DNA of 64,000 nt from Siphonodentalium dalli (GCA_032622095.1 CP136066.1:112737319-112801318); one strand, 5' to 3'; shown: positions 24,267-37,000, numbered from the stretch's first letter. Made by a program: numbers and translations. The notes: generated from the letters alone by a model not told the origin.

Positions 24267-25963
24267 TATGGGAGCCATTGGGAGGCCAAATTCACATGTA
24301 ATAGCCAATTACGCTTAAGCATAATTCCATTACACTTAAGCGTAATGCCATTACGCTTAAGCATAATTCAGATATCCATTACACTTAAGCATAATGCCAT
24401 TATGCTTAATCGTAATGCCATTACACTTAAGCGTAATGCCATTACTCTTAACCATAACGGCATTACGCTTAAGTGTGATGGAATTTGTATTAGGCTTAAG
24501 GCCAAATCAAAAAGATAGTATGTTTCCGATAACGAAGTGAAAAAATTAGGGTAGGTACATGTAGGTAGGGAAATTTTTATTTTTTATTTTATTTTGATAT
24601 TTTTTATCCAGCTGCAGAAATATTGAATTACCTCGACCGAAAATGACATAAAATGCCAACTTGTGTTGTGGGAATGTATTACTTGATAAACACAGCACTA
24701 GGAAATATACATTAAGATTGATGAAAGATCAAACTTACTTCATGCTTTAATAAGGATGTTATTTATTTTTCACATACCACATTTTATAAATTTGGCTATA
24801 AACTTGGTATGAGATTGATGTCACTAACTTTTATAAGAATTTTACCCATAATACCGCCATTATACCGTACTTGTATTGTGACAACAGCATCCCATTGTCT
24901 AGAGGTAGCCAGTGCACCCTAGCATGCCTGGTTTTTTGGAAACAGTAGCTGTACCCCTAACATATGTGGTCATAACCTATATTGCTATATACATGTATAT
25001 ATACAGATACACACACGTCTGTTTATAGTGTTCCTACCGGTACTCTCAGGCTCCAAATAAAAGTGCAGGCCCAAATAATAGTGCACAGGAAAAATTCCAT
25101 TGAAAGTTAAAACAGTGCAGACCCAAATAACTCTGAGCAAAACATCAACTATAGTTAAAAAATTTATAGTACATGTAGGTCAAGCATAGGAATCAACATA
25201 GTATGTGTCATGTAGAGTTTTATTTGATATTGACATGTTCACATGTATGCCATATACTTTTCATAGCCTCAAAATTAATAAACTTGCAGACTCAGATAAG
25301 CACTGTGCAGTGGGGGGGGGGGGGGGATTTCCCAAGAAAATAATAAATGGGCATGCATGTTTATTTGGAACTCATGAATATGTTCCATAAGTCCCAAACA
25401 AGGCATAATGGTAAAGCAGGCATGAGATCCACTCTCTTGAAATTAAAATTGCAAGATTCATGCCTATCAATCCACAACCCATCACACACCTGTGGCTTTT
25501 GAGACAACTGTCACACTTCATGTCACTTATCACAGGCTTATGTTAGAAACGATGTGTTTTGCACCTAATGATTATCAATATTTATGAGCATTAGCGGTAA
25601 AAAACGTAAAAAGGGTCGGTCGATGTACGGAAACATAGTATCTTTTTTCTTTGGCCTAAGCGTAATTCAAATTCCATATCTCAAAACTCCCCTGGAGCTG
25701 AAATGGATGCAGCCAATTACTGATGCTAGTAACTTTTGACATATATTTACCTTAGATGATACCATTATATGTAAGGTAGAGAGGCTATGAAAACCTATTA
25801 CACTTAAGTGTAATGGCATTATGCTTAAGCATAATGGAGTTGTCAGTGAAGCAAGTACACTCAAGCATAATAGTATTACACTTAAGCATAATTGCATTAC
25901 ACTTAACATAATGCATTATGCTTAAGTGTAATTAGCTATTAAATGTGAATTTGGCCTCCCATA
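24267..25963. mobile_element. Element with palindromic 'TTAAGCGTAATGCCATTACGCTTAA' word arrays at both ends
   Basis: The ends are inverted: GGGAGGCCAAATTCACAT at 24280 and ATGTGAATTTGGCCTCCCAT ending near 25962. Immediately inside each end is an array of about ten variants of ATTACACTTAAGCATAAT (24305-24490 and 25795-25935), each word nearly self-complementary. The 1.3-kb middle has no convincing ORF. The same outer end, with other words, is seen at 23.82, 32.18 and 42.70 kb. Confidence 0.7.
25040..25135. repeat. Short 'CCCAAATAA.AGTGCAGG' repeats
   Basis: CCAAATAAAAGTGCAGG, CCCAAATAATAGTGCACAGG and CAGTGCAGACCCAAATAACT occur within 100 nt, another small array of related words. Confidence 0.5.
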
Positions 25964-26248
25964 GCAACAGTACTAGACTAGATAAACGGAAATGTATAAA
26001 TGTTATGTTGTATCATTTAATTTTTAAACTTCAGGTACCATATCTTCACACAATATAAGCTCTCTCAACACAACATATTCAAATTGTTCTTCAATCTGAC
26101 ATCAGCTCAAGTTAGCTGCATATTCTCTTCCAGTTCAAGCATCTGAATGAATTTCATTTTGGATACTTTCTTCCTAGTAGCTGATTGTTGCAGTTATAAT
26201 GACTTCTGGTCATACGTTGAATATATCATTGTGAATTGACAGTATAAC

Positions 26249-26500
26249 ACTTTCATGACTGGATCTTCCTGAAATTTTGCAAAAACCCTGTGCCAGTGCA
26301 TTCTGTTATATATGCAAGTCGCCCATAGGGCCTCGCATGTATAAGAGAATGCATTGGCCTAACAATATTTAGCTTGATCTTGTAAGCTAGTGCATTATCT
26401 TATATATGTGAGGCTCCCTATGGGAGACTCGCATATATAAGAGTATGCACTGGCACAGGGTCTTTAATGCTGCACCAGTGCAACTCCCGTCATGAAAGGG
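26249..26500. mobile_element. piggyBac-like MITE, same family
   Basis: The ends ACTTTCATGACTGGA and, inverted, CCCTTTCATGACGGGA match the copies at 4.4 and 30.5 kb, as do the inner CCCTGTGCCAGTGCAT words and hairpins. The duplicate of the host sequence at about 26944 lacks it, giving an empty site. The TTAA flanks are degraded to ATAAC. Confidence 0.65.
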
Positions 26501-26744
26501 ATAACAGAATCAGAATGGAAACTTCCTCAAAATACAGATCAATTGATACTGGTCTGCATTTAGTACCATAATACTCCATGGGCCATATATGGGTGTTTGT
26601 TATGACTTCTGATTGTCAATGAACATACATATTATATCATTATTCAAATGGCATTTGAAACAGCATAACTGGTGCTGGTACTGTTAGCTATTGATCTGCA
26701 TGCATGATGGCACATGCACACACAACAATTAGTACAAAGATCAT

Positions 26745-26900
26745 CAATCATCTTCATTTCCGCGTGACTATAGTAAGCTTCTTTTTCTGTGTGAGTGTTC
26801 CACGCATGATTCTTCATCACATTTTGCCTGACAAAGTATAGGCCTTTATAACTATAATATAAGTTTGTGACACCTATATTAAGGCTACAACGACAATGGC
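26745..26900 (-). pseudogene. Degenerate second copy of the small membrane-type ORF
   Basis: The bases matching the C-terminal half of the ORF at 27194-27373 recur here with many identities, for example the shared CATCACATTTTGCCTGACAA. A 2-nt length difference shifts the frame, and the frame equivalent to the tail of the other copy contains TAG. It is part of a local direct duplication. Confidence 0.45.
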
Positions 26901-27193
26901 CAAAATGTTCTTTATATATTGATTAGCATTGTGAATTGACAGTATATAAACAGAATGGAATCTTCTTCAATATACAGATCGAGTGATGCTGGCAGGCATG
27001 TAATACCATATGAATTATGATATTCCAGTATGTCTTGTAGTTGTATTGCCTCCGACCATAGCTGTTTTTAGTGACTTCTGAATATCAATGCACATACATG
27101 TACATGCACATGTATCATTCAAATTGCATTCAACATAACTGGTGCTGGTAACTAACCCCTCTGATGACACAAACACAACGATTAGTACACAGA

Positions 27194-27373
27194 TCATAAA
27201 TCATCTTCATTCCCGCGTGGCTGTAGTAAGTTTCTTTTTATGTGTGAGTGTTCTGAGCGATTCTTCATCACATTTTGCCTGACAAAGTAGAAGCTTGTGA
27301 CACCGATTAAGGCTACGACAGCAATCCCCAAATTAGCTTTATGAATGATCTGCAAACGTCGTCGTAGGATCAT
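27194..27373 (-). CDS. Small hypothetical ORF, single-pass membrane-like, divergent from TKFC
   Basis: From the ATG at 27373 this reads 59 residues: a basic start (MILRRRLQIIHK), one hydrophobic segment (about residues 13-31, LGIAVVALIGVTSFYFV), then a polar tail ending RGNEDDL. That layout resembles small inner-membrane mitochondrial assembly proteins, but I do not recognise a family. It points away from TKFC with about 420 nt between the two starts. A second, degenerate copy of the same stretch lies at 26745-26900, where the corresponding frame is shifted and has a TAG. The frame could also be an exon of a larger gene, or chance. Confidence 0.35.
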   Translation of the reverse strand: MILRRRLQIIHKANLGIAVVALIGVTSFYFVRQNVMKNRSEHSHIKRNLLQPRGNEDDL

Positions 27374-27469
27374 TCTTGATAATCTGGTCAGTGAGTTCAA
27401 ATGGCTAGTAACGTACCATACATTCCTTAAATAGAGATCATTTGGAGGTGAACATCAACATGAAGCTAC

Positions 27470-27796
27470 ATACAGTGAGCGGCCATTTTTGAAATCACGT
27501 GACATAGCGGGGATTCCCCGTACTTGCAAAAGTTTTTTTTATTTTTGGGCTGGTTTCGCTTATTCGATGATATTAAGCGGCGCCCGAATGAGTCTGAAAA
27601 AGAGATGACGAACTCGAACATTGGGCGTAACTGGAATAAAGAAGGATTTTGCGCGAACTTCAGGAAGTAAAAAATCGGCAAATTGCAGATCTCGAGTATT
27701 CATATATGGATAATGCTTTCTCCACAATAAACGCATCACCGATAGTTAAATCATCTTCGACCATCAGCAGCCTTAACAATTTGAATTTCTCCTAAA
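27470..27796. promoter_or_regulatory. Putative TKFC promoter/5' UTR region
   Basis: The 330 nt upstream of the TKFC start are locally less AT-rich than their surroundings. They contain GGCCATTTTT (a YY1-like core) near 27481, the palindrome TCACGTGA at 27495-27502 (E-box of USF/MITF type) and the palindrome GGGGATTCCCC at 27509-27519 (NF-kB-like). No TATA box in a convincing position was seen. The region also separates TKFC from a small minus-strand ORF, so a shared promoter is possible. Motif matches are by eye. Confidence 0.4.
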
Positions 27797-28004
27797 ATGT
27801 CGAATTTAAAATGCAAAAAATTGTTGAATTCTATTGAAAAATGTGTGGATGAAAATCTTGAAGGACTGGTCGCTGTCCACACCGGAATAAGTTTGTTAGA
27901 AGGTCACCGAGTTGCTGTGCGATCAGATATACAAGAGCTTAGAGATCAAGGAAAAGTGACACTATTATGTGGTGGAGGCTCTGGTCATGAGCCTGCTCAT
28001 GCAG
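27797..28004 (+). CDS. TKFC: TKFC exon 1 (start codon; residues 1-69 plus one base)
   Basis: It opens with ATG after an in-frame TGA at 27782-27784 and ends in GCAG before GTAAGG. It encodes the N-terminal helix and the glycine-rich [12 protein letters not shown] motif that forms part of the DhaK substrate pocket. Intron 1 (28005-33935) is 5.9 kb, and intron 4 is of similar size. Intron 1 carries a foldback element, a Crypton-like relic and several repeat arrays. Confidence 0.95.
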
Positions 28005-31000
28005 GTAAGGATGAGAACAGACTCTGGATGGTTGTAATGCATTCTGCTGCCCCCCTCCCCACCAGCCCAGGGCCCCATCACTGACACTGCATCAGAATGA
28101 ATATATATATATATATATAAGGGCCCATGCACATAGTCTGTAAACCTGACTTTTATTATCAGAGCATAGCATAGCATATTCGAGAGCGTCTAGCTCTGTT
28201 TGAATGAGGCCCCCCACCCCCCCCCCCTTTTTCAGTTTTTGTTCACCGTATTCCATATATATTGCCCTGTTATGAGGTACGCCGTATTCCAGCCACTCTG
28301 TTAGGAGGTATTCGCCATTCGGTATTCCAAAAATACCGGTATTCGTACGCCGACCTTCGACACCTTCCAAAAAATGATCATAATAATAATATAAATGCGA
28401 TTTTGTCACAATAAATTCACGGTTTGACATACAGATCGTCGATCATCGTCATTTTAGATGTGGACACTGCGGGATGACCGGTGTTCACGAGTACGGCAAT
28501 AGAAAATTTATCCAGAAAATTCCATATTGCTGTTAACTGGTATTCCGTATTCCACCCTCTGTGATCAGTGGTATTCCGTATTCCCTGGGGGTGGGGGCCT
28601 CTTGAAATGTTGGGTCCACAAACTAGGCCCCACACAGACAGTGATCTGGGTATTAAAGTTGTAAATAAGTTAATATATATTAATATATTAATTTCTTAAG
28701 TTCAGATTTTATGATATATTTCAGAGTTATGTCCATCAATTTTGACATTTAGATTACTTTAGGGACGTTTGTTTGCCAAGATAATATACCAATAACTTGA
28801 TTTTGGAGGGCGTTATGGTTTAATAACGGCCCTCCAGAAATGCTTAACAGCCCGAGGGGTTCATTAAAGGTCCGAGACGAAGTTAAGGGCCTTTAATGGC
28901 CCGAGGGCTGTTAATAATTTCTGGAAGACCGTTAATAAACCTAACGCCCGATAAAATCAAGTTATTACTATTAATACCACTCTCTGAAATGAAACCCAAC
29001 TAGAACATGGATGAGTGAAATTTCCGCAAAAGAGAGGCCAGTTCAGCAGGAGAAATTTGGAAGAAATCACATTGCTTATTCCTGTTTGCAAGCCATTCTG
29101 AGAATTTTCTCACTCCCCACTGTGTTGATTTTGTTGTCGATGCTGGTTTTGAACCGTTTTCAAGAGAATTTAAGGACTCATCTAGTTCACTTGATTGAAA
29201 CATTTTTTTGAACGATCACACAAAATGTGATCAATTCAAACCATGTGTCGTCTATTTGTTGTCAATCCGGAAGCGGGCATTAATATTGTTAACGCATAAC
29301 TTCCGGTTTGATGTCGGGCGTTCAAACCGGAAGAGGGCCATTAATATCGTTAACGCATAACTTCCGGTTTGATTCCGGGCATTATGGCTTTTTACTGTGC
29401 AGGTAAATTACTGTTAATCTACTAGAGAACGCCCTCTAAAGTGGTAATAATAGCCAGTAATTCAGTATATCACACTAGTTGGTTTGAACAATGAATCGGC
29501 GAATTCATAAATAACAATAATGAACTGTTTTCACATTCTGAATATTAAAGTTTCTCTTATTCACTGAGTTCATCTCACTATCTCTGGATTTTGAGAAACC
29601 CTTAGAAGCCGTTATTGTCCCCATTCCTATCAAAACAATAGAAGCAGGTTGTTTACACAGTAACAAGTCGGCTAATCACACCTCACACTTCAGAGGGTGC
29701 AATGGCTTCAGAACGTGTGATAGATAATCACTTTCATATGCCGACCACATAGGCCTATAGTATATGGTTGATTTATCTCTGATAGCACATTAAATTTTAA
29801 ATGGTATTATATGAATTGTAATACCATATACATGTACATGTAATTATGGAACCATCACTGCCATGATCAGTTGGGTTTTGTTCAATAACTTTATAAGCCG
29901 TGTTTGGTCTTAATGTCAAAATCTTTGGTTGGATATCTGACAGTAATTTAAAGATTTGACAACCTTTTTTAGTTTCATATGAAATATTAATGGCATACTT
30001 ATAGTCGATAGACATGCTGGATGAATAATATACTCGCACTACTACCCAACTATCCAATCTATCTCCCGACAATCCTTTGGCTTAGAGAGAGAGAGGGGGG
30101 GGGAAGAAAGAGGGAGAGAGAAAGCAAGCAAAAAGACACCAAAGAAAAACAACTTAAATAAGACATTATCCCTTGGGGCGAGCCGGCCCGGGGCGAGCTG
30201 GCCCAGGTCGACTGTACCGAGTTGGCCCTGGGCGAGCCGGCCCGGGGCGAGCTGGCCCAGGTCGACTGTACCGAGTTGGCCCTGGGACGAGCTGGCCCGT
30301 TTCCATCTTCACTATGGAGTATAAGGAGCTTCTTCAAATAATGCGAACACCTTGTGCCAATGCATTCTCTTATAAATGTGAGTCTCCCATAGGGAGCCTC
30401 GCATGTATTAGAGAATGCATTGGCCTAACAATATTTACATTGACCTTTTAAGACAGTGCATTTATCTTGTATATGCGAAGCTCCCTATGCTATGGTAGAC
30501 TCACATTTATAAGAGAATGCACTGGCGCAGGATGCTTTAATGCTGCACCAGCGCAGCTCCCACCATGAAAGGGTTAATAAGGCTGAGGGGGTCACTCTCA
30601 CCAAAAGAAAATTAGTACTGAAGTGTACACAGGTTTTGAAAATGTGCTGAAGGGTAAGCAGGTTTTGAAAACTCATTCTAAATGACTTTCAATTTTCGTG
30701 TCTGCCATGTTTTCTGTTAGAGAATAATTATATATGTTCCAACGAAAATTAAAATGAACTGAAACCAACAAGCTGATGGATTCCAGACTTTCAAGAATGC
30801 AGTTAAAGTAACTGCATTAGTGCCGATCACAAAACCTGTGTACCCATCAGCTCTTTTCTTGATGAGAGTGACCTCCTTCAGCATTAATAAGGCTGAAGGG
30901 GTCACTCTCACCAAAAAAAGTGCTGAAGGGTACACAGGGTTTGAAAATGTGCTGTAGTGTACACAGGGTTTGTGATAGGCACTAACACAGTTACTTAAAC

Positions 31001-34000
31001 TGTGTTTCCGACAGTCTGACGCCCATTAGCAGTTTGTTTTCAGTTTATTTTAATGTTCATTGGAACGTAAACAATTGTTCTCTTACAGAAATCCTGGCAG
31101 ATACGAAAACTAGACGTCATTTAGAACGAGATTTCAAAACCTGTGTACCCTTCAGCACCTTTTTTGGTGAGAGTGACCCCTTCAGCGTTAATAAGTATTC
31201 AATGGGAAAATTGCAAATGGGTGGTTTCTCTCACAGGGCAGTCAGGTAGTCACAGACCCTTAATGGTGCTTAATTTCATAACATAGTAACTAGTGGGACC
31301 GAAGAGCTTATGATTGCTAGGAGACAAGGTGTTTGCAGTCATAGTTTAACAGCACTTAATTTCCTTCTGCTATAAGACACCAGAGAATATACATTCTTTT
31401 TGCCTTTAATTATGAAAATATGTCACACAAAACGAAAAACAGCTTCACAATAATCATGGATGAATTTCCAACATCATGGCGCAAATAGAAATTTCAGAAC
31501 ATTATGATTTAACAACAAAAAGTTGTTTGAATATTCAATATAGTAAATTAACACTGAAAGCGTGCACATATATCCAAATTAGGTTGAACAAAGAATTTTC
31601 ATTGCAGAAAGTGACTGGCTCAGTCGCTGATTGGTAGAAAATATCGGCTAATATTTGATTGACAGCTGTGGAATGAAGTGCCATCAATTGTGGTGAAGAA
31701 AAATAAAACTGTACTGACGCGTAATCCAATTGCGCTTCAAGGCAATTCAATTGCACTTCTGTGTAATTAAAAGTAAATTTTTCACAATTGGAATTGCACA
31801 ATTATTGATGAATGTAATGGACAAACTCTGTCTGAGACTGAGTAATATTGAAATAACCCTGCTGGCTACTAGTAAGGAATAGCACACCAATATATAGTTT
31901 GGTCTAACAATCCAACTACCGTAATTCCACAGAGCTACATGTAACTAGTGTAATCTGGTATGGGTGTGAGATAGGAATAATAATTGCACTTCAGCACAAT
32001 TGAATTGCGCTTTAGCACAATTGACTTCCCTTGCCAAGAATATTATAGTGAAAAGAAATTGGCCAAAACAAGCGAAACGTTTTAATATAGGCCTAAAGAT
32101 ACAGGTAAACACAATTAATTGCTATTGGATTGTGCTTCAAACCTTCAGCTCAATTATTAATAAATGTGAATTTGGCCTCCCATACCACACTGCCCTGTCT
32201 TCGCTATCAGATGAAATCATGAATTTGTTGATTTACAGGTCAATAAGGGATCACCAATGCACTTGGATATTTATCACATTGGAGGATTAATTAATTTACT
32301 TATTTATTAATTAGCGCTGCCCGCATCATACATGTAAGTAACAAAAGTCAGCCAATAAGTGAAAAACACGGCCAATAAAAAGTCGGCCAATAAGTAGAAA
32401 GGCGGCCAATAAGTCAACGGTAACCTAAATGACATCATACGTAATTAGCTCGCTCGGCAAAGAATACTGAGTCAACGGAAGATAGATTACAGTTGCTTTC
32501 GGATGAATAACGGTACAGACTCACTGATTTTGGGAATAAATATATGTGGATGAACTACATGTATCCGTATCAATATCATTTCCATTGGAAACAGACAGTA
32601 CTGTGAAATCGCTGCATGTTCTTTACAAAGTTCACAAGAATAAAAATTACTGGAATAATTGTTAATTTATTAATGCACACAATGGACTATATCTATGTTA
32701 ATATATTCATCCTGTGAAATAACCTTTGCCAATGTTGCTAATTAATAAAATACTTATTAATTGGTTGTTTCCACATTGACCGAGTTATGAGGCCTTGGTC
32801 TGTCGTATTAGCCTTCGGCCTGCAGTCTCAGGCCAATACGACAGACGTCGACCTCATAACTCGGCCAATATGGAAACAACCAATTAATAACATATAATAT
32901 GTGCTGGTAAATTATAGGCCGATAAGTCAGCATCAAAATCTAGATAAGTTTATATGATGTTTTAAATATCATTTTTTATTTTAAGAGTCAAGGGGGTGAA
33001 ATTTTCTGTTTTAGTCTGTTTTGTCAGCCATTTAGTTCTGAGAAATGATTATCTTTAGAGAGAATATGTGATGTGCAAAAATAAATCAAATGCTATGAAT
33101 AGGAATGGAATTGAGGGACACTGGCAGTATTATATTAGAGAGGAATCCTTCATTGATCCATTCATGCCATGGGCCATTTGTTGAATTTATTGTCTGAGAC
33201 TTTCCTACCAATGAATAGCAATCCTTCTGCCCTGTATTATCTGTCTGTATATATATATGGTTACGTCCAAGGAGCCATTACTAGCAAGATAAGATGGATA
33301 GATGAGCGGCAGTTGTTGATGCTATTTGCGGCGTCTGCTTCTCTGCTGATTTTGAAGTTCAGCAGTGAAGTTATCCAGTGTTTCCACCTTGTCCACAATA
33401 TCTTCCAGGTAATTCCACTCAATTGTGGTTTTTATGAAAAATGAGTTCTGATATTGTGCCCTGTTCTTCGTTTGATGAAAAACTTTGATAATTTTGTTTT
33501 GTATCCTTACTGTAGCCCTGGTGTTGTCCCTCTATTGTGTAAAGGTTATTTTTCGGCATTGCCGGTACCAGGTCTTCCACTATCTTATACATATATGCCA
33601 GTCTCTGTGTTTTTCTTCTGTGTTGTAAAGGCTGTAATTTCAGGTCTTCTAAAAATTTTTTGGCACACTGACTGGGTCCCTTGATCTGTAGTCGCCTTTA
33701 ATTAATCTAACTAACTTCCGCTGTATTGTTTCTAGAGCATCGATTTCAGTTTGGTGGTATGGGTCCCATAGTGTGAGATATAAAATTATGCTGTTCCATC
33801 GCATTTTTCTGGCATGAACCGTCTTCTTTTATATTTTGAACCATCCTCCAAATGAATAACAGATCATTCCAATGTATACTTTGATAACTGGTGGGAGAAT
33901 CCATAGTAAAGATAAGGTTAACCTTGTATTTCCAGGTTACATCGGTCAGGGGATGCTCAGTGCTGTAGTTGCAGGGTCAATATTTGCCTCTCCACCACCA

Positions 34001-37000
34001 AGAGATATTGTCGCAGCCCTCAGAGTCATCGGCAAGGACAACAAAGGTGTGTTGATGTTATGATCAATCGTTGCGCAGTGATATAAAATATGTGTGCAAT
34101 TCATGAGCGCTAGTATATGATGACCTTACACCATATGTAGGGTCCTGCGAATTGGATATTTTGATCGAATCGAATATCGAATCGAATTCACGAAATCGAA
34201 TCGAATATCGAATCGAATCATATCTGTGTGTTGCATTCTCAATTAGGTATGTTTTGTCAACGATTAGATTATTTGTGAAACGTTCTATGGACTACATGCA
34301 TGAAGTTCCATCAGAACTTATGTGGCGATAAACCGTCGTTTGATATACTATTAACTTCAATTTATAATTGTCAAGAAAACAAAGCAGATTAAAACGTCCA
34401 TGCGGCCATCACAACGATTAATATATTACCACTAAACGGTTTATCAAACTAAAATCACACGAAATTTCTACAGTTTGCATGTACATGCAAAATTGCAAAT
34501 CGGCATTCGGAAACACCCGTTGTTATAAACTTGAAGACAGTGTAGCCTCTTCATGTATTGGTTGATTCTTCTTGAACAGATGATTCCATAGATGGGTCAT
34601 TGTCCATTGGCTATCTGCTAGCTTTTGCTACCATTTTAAAGCTATATAATTCAGACGTATTTAGTCGTCCTATCGTGGCTAATTGTTGGCTATGTACAAT
34701 AAGAATTATAATGTGCATATATACATAATTTTCTGGAATTAAATGCCACAAACAGCTAAGATCGACATGTGTACTTGTCCTGAAACAGCCTACTTTCCGT
34801 CATAGTATATTCGAAATTTCGAGTTGGCAATTCGATTCGAATCTCGAATATCGAATATTCGCAGGAGCCTAACCATATGATATACCGTATAATAATTCAC
34901 CCAATGCTCTTTGCATGACTGTTTTCTATAGATCATGCGAAACAATATATTACAATTGAAGGCCCTTTACAACAAGACACATTTATCCATTTAATAGTAA
35001 TATTCTACATTGGCTGAAAATCTTCACCAATGATGTATTCAAATATTCTATGTGTATGAGTGCTGTAGGTATATATTTAACAAAGCTTTAAATAAGTCAT
35101 GCATTTGAACCCAGCTTGTGTTTTTGTGTTACAGCTGGATGCTTGACTATTGTTAAAAACTACACTGGTGATCGTCTGAATTTCGGATTAGCTACAGAGC
35201 GAGTAAAGCGAGAAGGTATTAATGTTGAGGTTTTGGTGGTCGGAGAAGATTGTGCTTTAAAATCTGCTGATAAGACTGCTGGGCGAAGGGGTCTATGTGG
35301 AGGCATATTTATACATAAGGTATACTATAACTAAATTACTGTTATATAATGTTTTGGGTTTTATCAGCAGCATTGTTGATTCTATCCAAGAAGCATATAC
35401 CATGGATTATTGGACATCCAAACTGTTTTTTATACTAAACTTAGATATCAAAGAAACAGTATGCAAGAGAGAAACACTAACAAAAATTTTACCCTAGAGA
35501 TGACCCCATACCATCCTCGGTAATTCACAATGAATCCAATTGGAACATGACTCCCAACAGGATACACAGTGTGACCGAAAATCAGGTCTACTTCCCTATA
35601 CTAACCCTTTCTTTACCAAATACTCATTGGCGAGTACCTGTAGTTCTCTTTAGGAAATGATCAGATAATAAGTTCAACAAACAACCATAATTTCACCAGT
35701 CGTTTGTTGAACTTAATATCTGAACATTTCCAACCAATGAATAGGGTATCTGGTCCAAAACAGTCAGCCCCTGAGAATTCGGCCCAGAGAAGTTGGCCCC
35801 GGTAAATTAAAGATTGCTCAAGAAAAGTCGGCCCCATTATTTTTTGAATGCTTGTTAATGCCTGTGGCACAAAATGCTATTTATCCTGGCTTTGATAAAG
35901 GCTGGTTTAGAGGTTTTTTTAAATTTTTTTTTTTTTTTTTTTTATTTGTTTGTTGGTATTTTTTGTTAATTGTTTGTTTTTTTGTACATAGTTTTATTTT
36001 GTACATAGTTTTGTGAAATCTAATTTAAACAATATTTTAAAACAATTCTGGCGCTGCTGCTGCTGTTGCTGTTGGTGGTGTTGTTGGACCCATTAAGACT
36101 GAAATCCGTTTTAATAACTGGCTAGTTGATATCTGTTTATAGTCGGACCAAAGCTGGAATATCTGGCCTTCTGTGTTCGTGGTTTGCATTCTTTGAATGT
36201 GTTTTAACTTTTCTTCCTTGACCAGCTGGGGTTGAATTTGGATGATTATCTATGTAGTAAAATTATCAGGTTGTACATAGGAACATTTGAATGAATTTAC
36301 AATTGGTGCTGGACCCATTAGTCGAACCTGATGTTTGCATCACTGTTGCTTTGCAGGTGAGTGTTGGGCATCTCCTGTTGACGATGAGATATATTATGGA
36401 TATACATAGATATAATGCTATAATTTAATAGCTGGGATGACTTTGTATGGGGCCGATTTCTCCTGGGACGACTTCTCCTGGGCCGACTTTGTAGTGGGGC
36501 CGACTTCATGTTGGGCCGATTTCTCCTGTATTCATGAATAGGAATCCTTCTGCACCTGTATTATCCTTTTGTCGATTTGTCGTCTGCTCATTTTTCATGA
36601 ACACCCCTCCAGACAATTAATAGATCATTCCATTCATTTATAACTGGGTGGGATAATCCATTTAGTGAAGAAAGGGTTAAGGTCTCATCCACTCTTTTGG
36701 TCAGAGTTATATGACTGCTTATGAACTAGATTTCTAAAAGACACATTATTTACCAGATATTCATTTCTCAGCATGAATAAACATGACTTTCATGTATGTT
36801 AATTTCACATAAGATACCCACAGTCAAGTTCAATTCTCTGAAAATAACTAGTTTTCAACTTGATTTCTTTTATAGATGAGAGTCTTAATGAAGCATTAAA
36901 TGTAAATCATTACAATACAGATATTAAATACTTATTGCAGCCCATTTTGTTAACAAACAAATGTCCACAGTATAATGTGAGTTAATCACATGGGCTGTGG

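Larger units (their letters stand above)
26225..27360. repeat. Local direct duplication (about 430-nt unit, one copy carrying a MITE)
   Basis: The stretches from about 26227 and from about 26927 share an ordered set of matching blocks: TTGTGAATTGACAGTATA, CAGAATGGAA..CTTC, AATACAGATC, the CATAACTGGTGCTGGTA block, and the small ORF remnant. The first copy is longer because it contains a TTAA-type MITE at 26249-26500. Confidence 0.7.

Noticed and set aside
30059-30451. Gly/Arg/Pro-rich and Ser/Pro-rich open frames on opposite strands
   Set aside because: Explained by the 55-nt GC-rich tandem repeat; no start context or homology.
33169-33684. Two adjacent open frames of 91 and 76 codons just before TKFC exon 2
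   Set aside because: They lie in intron 1, start or stop without splice logic relative to TKFC, and match nothing in the DhaK domain.
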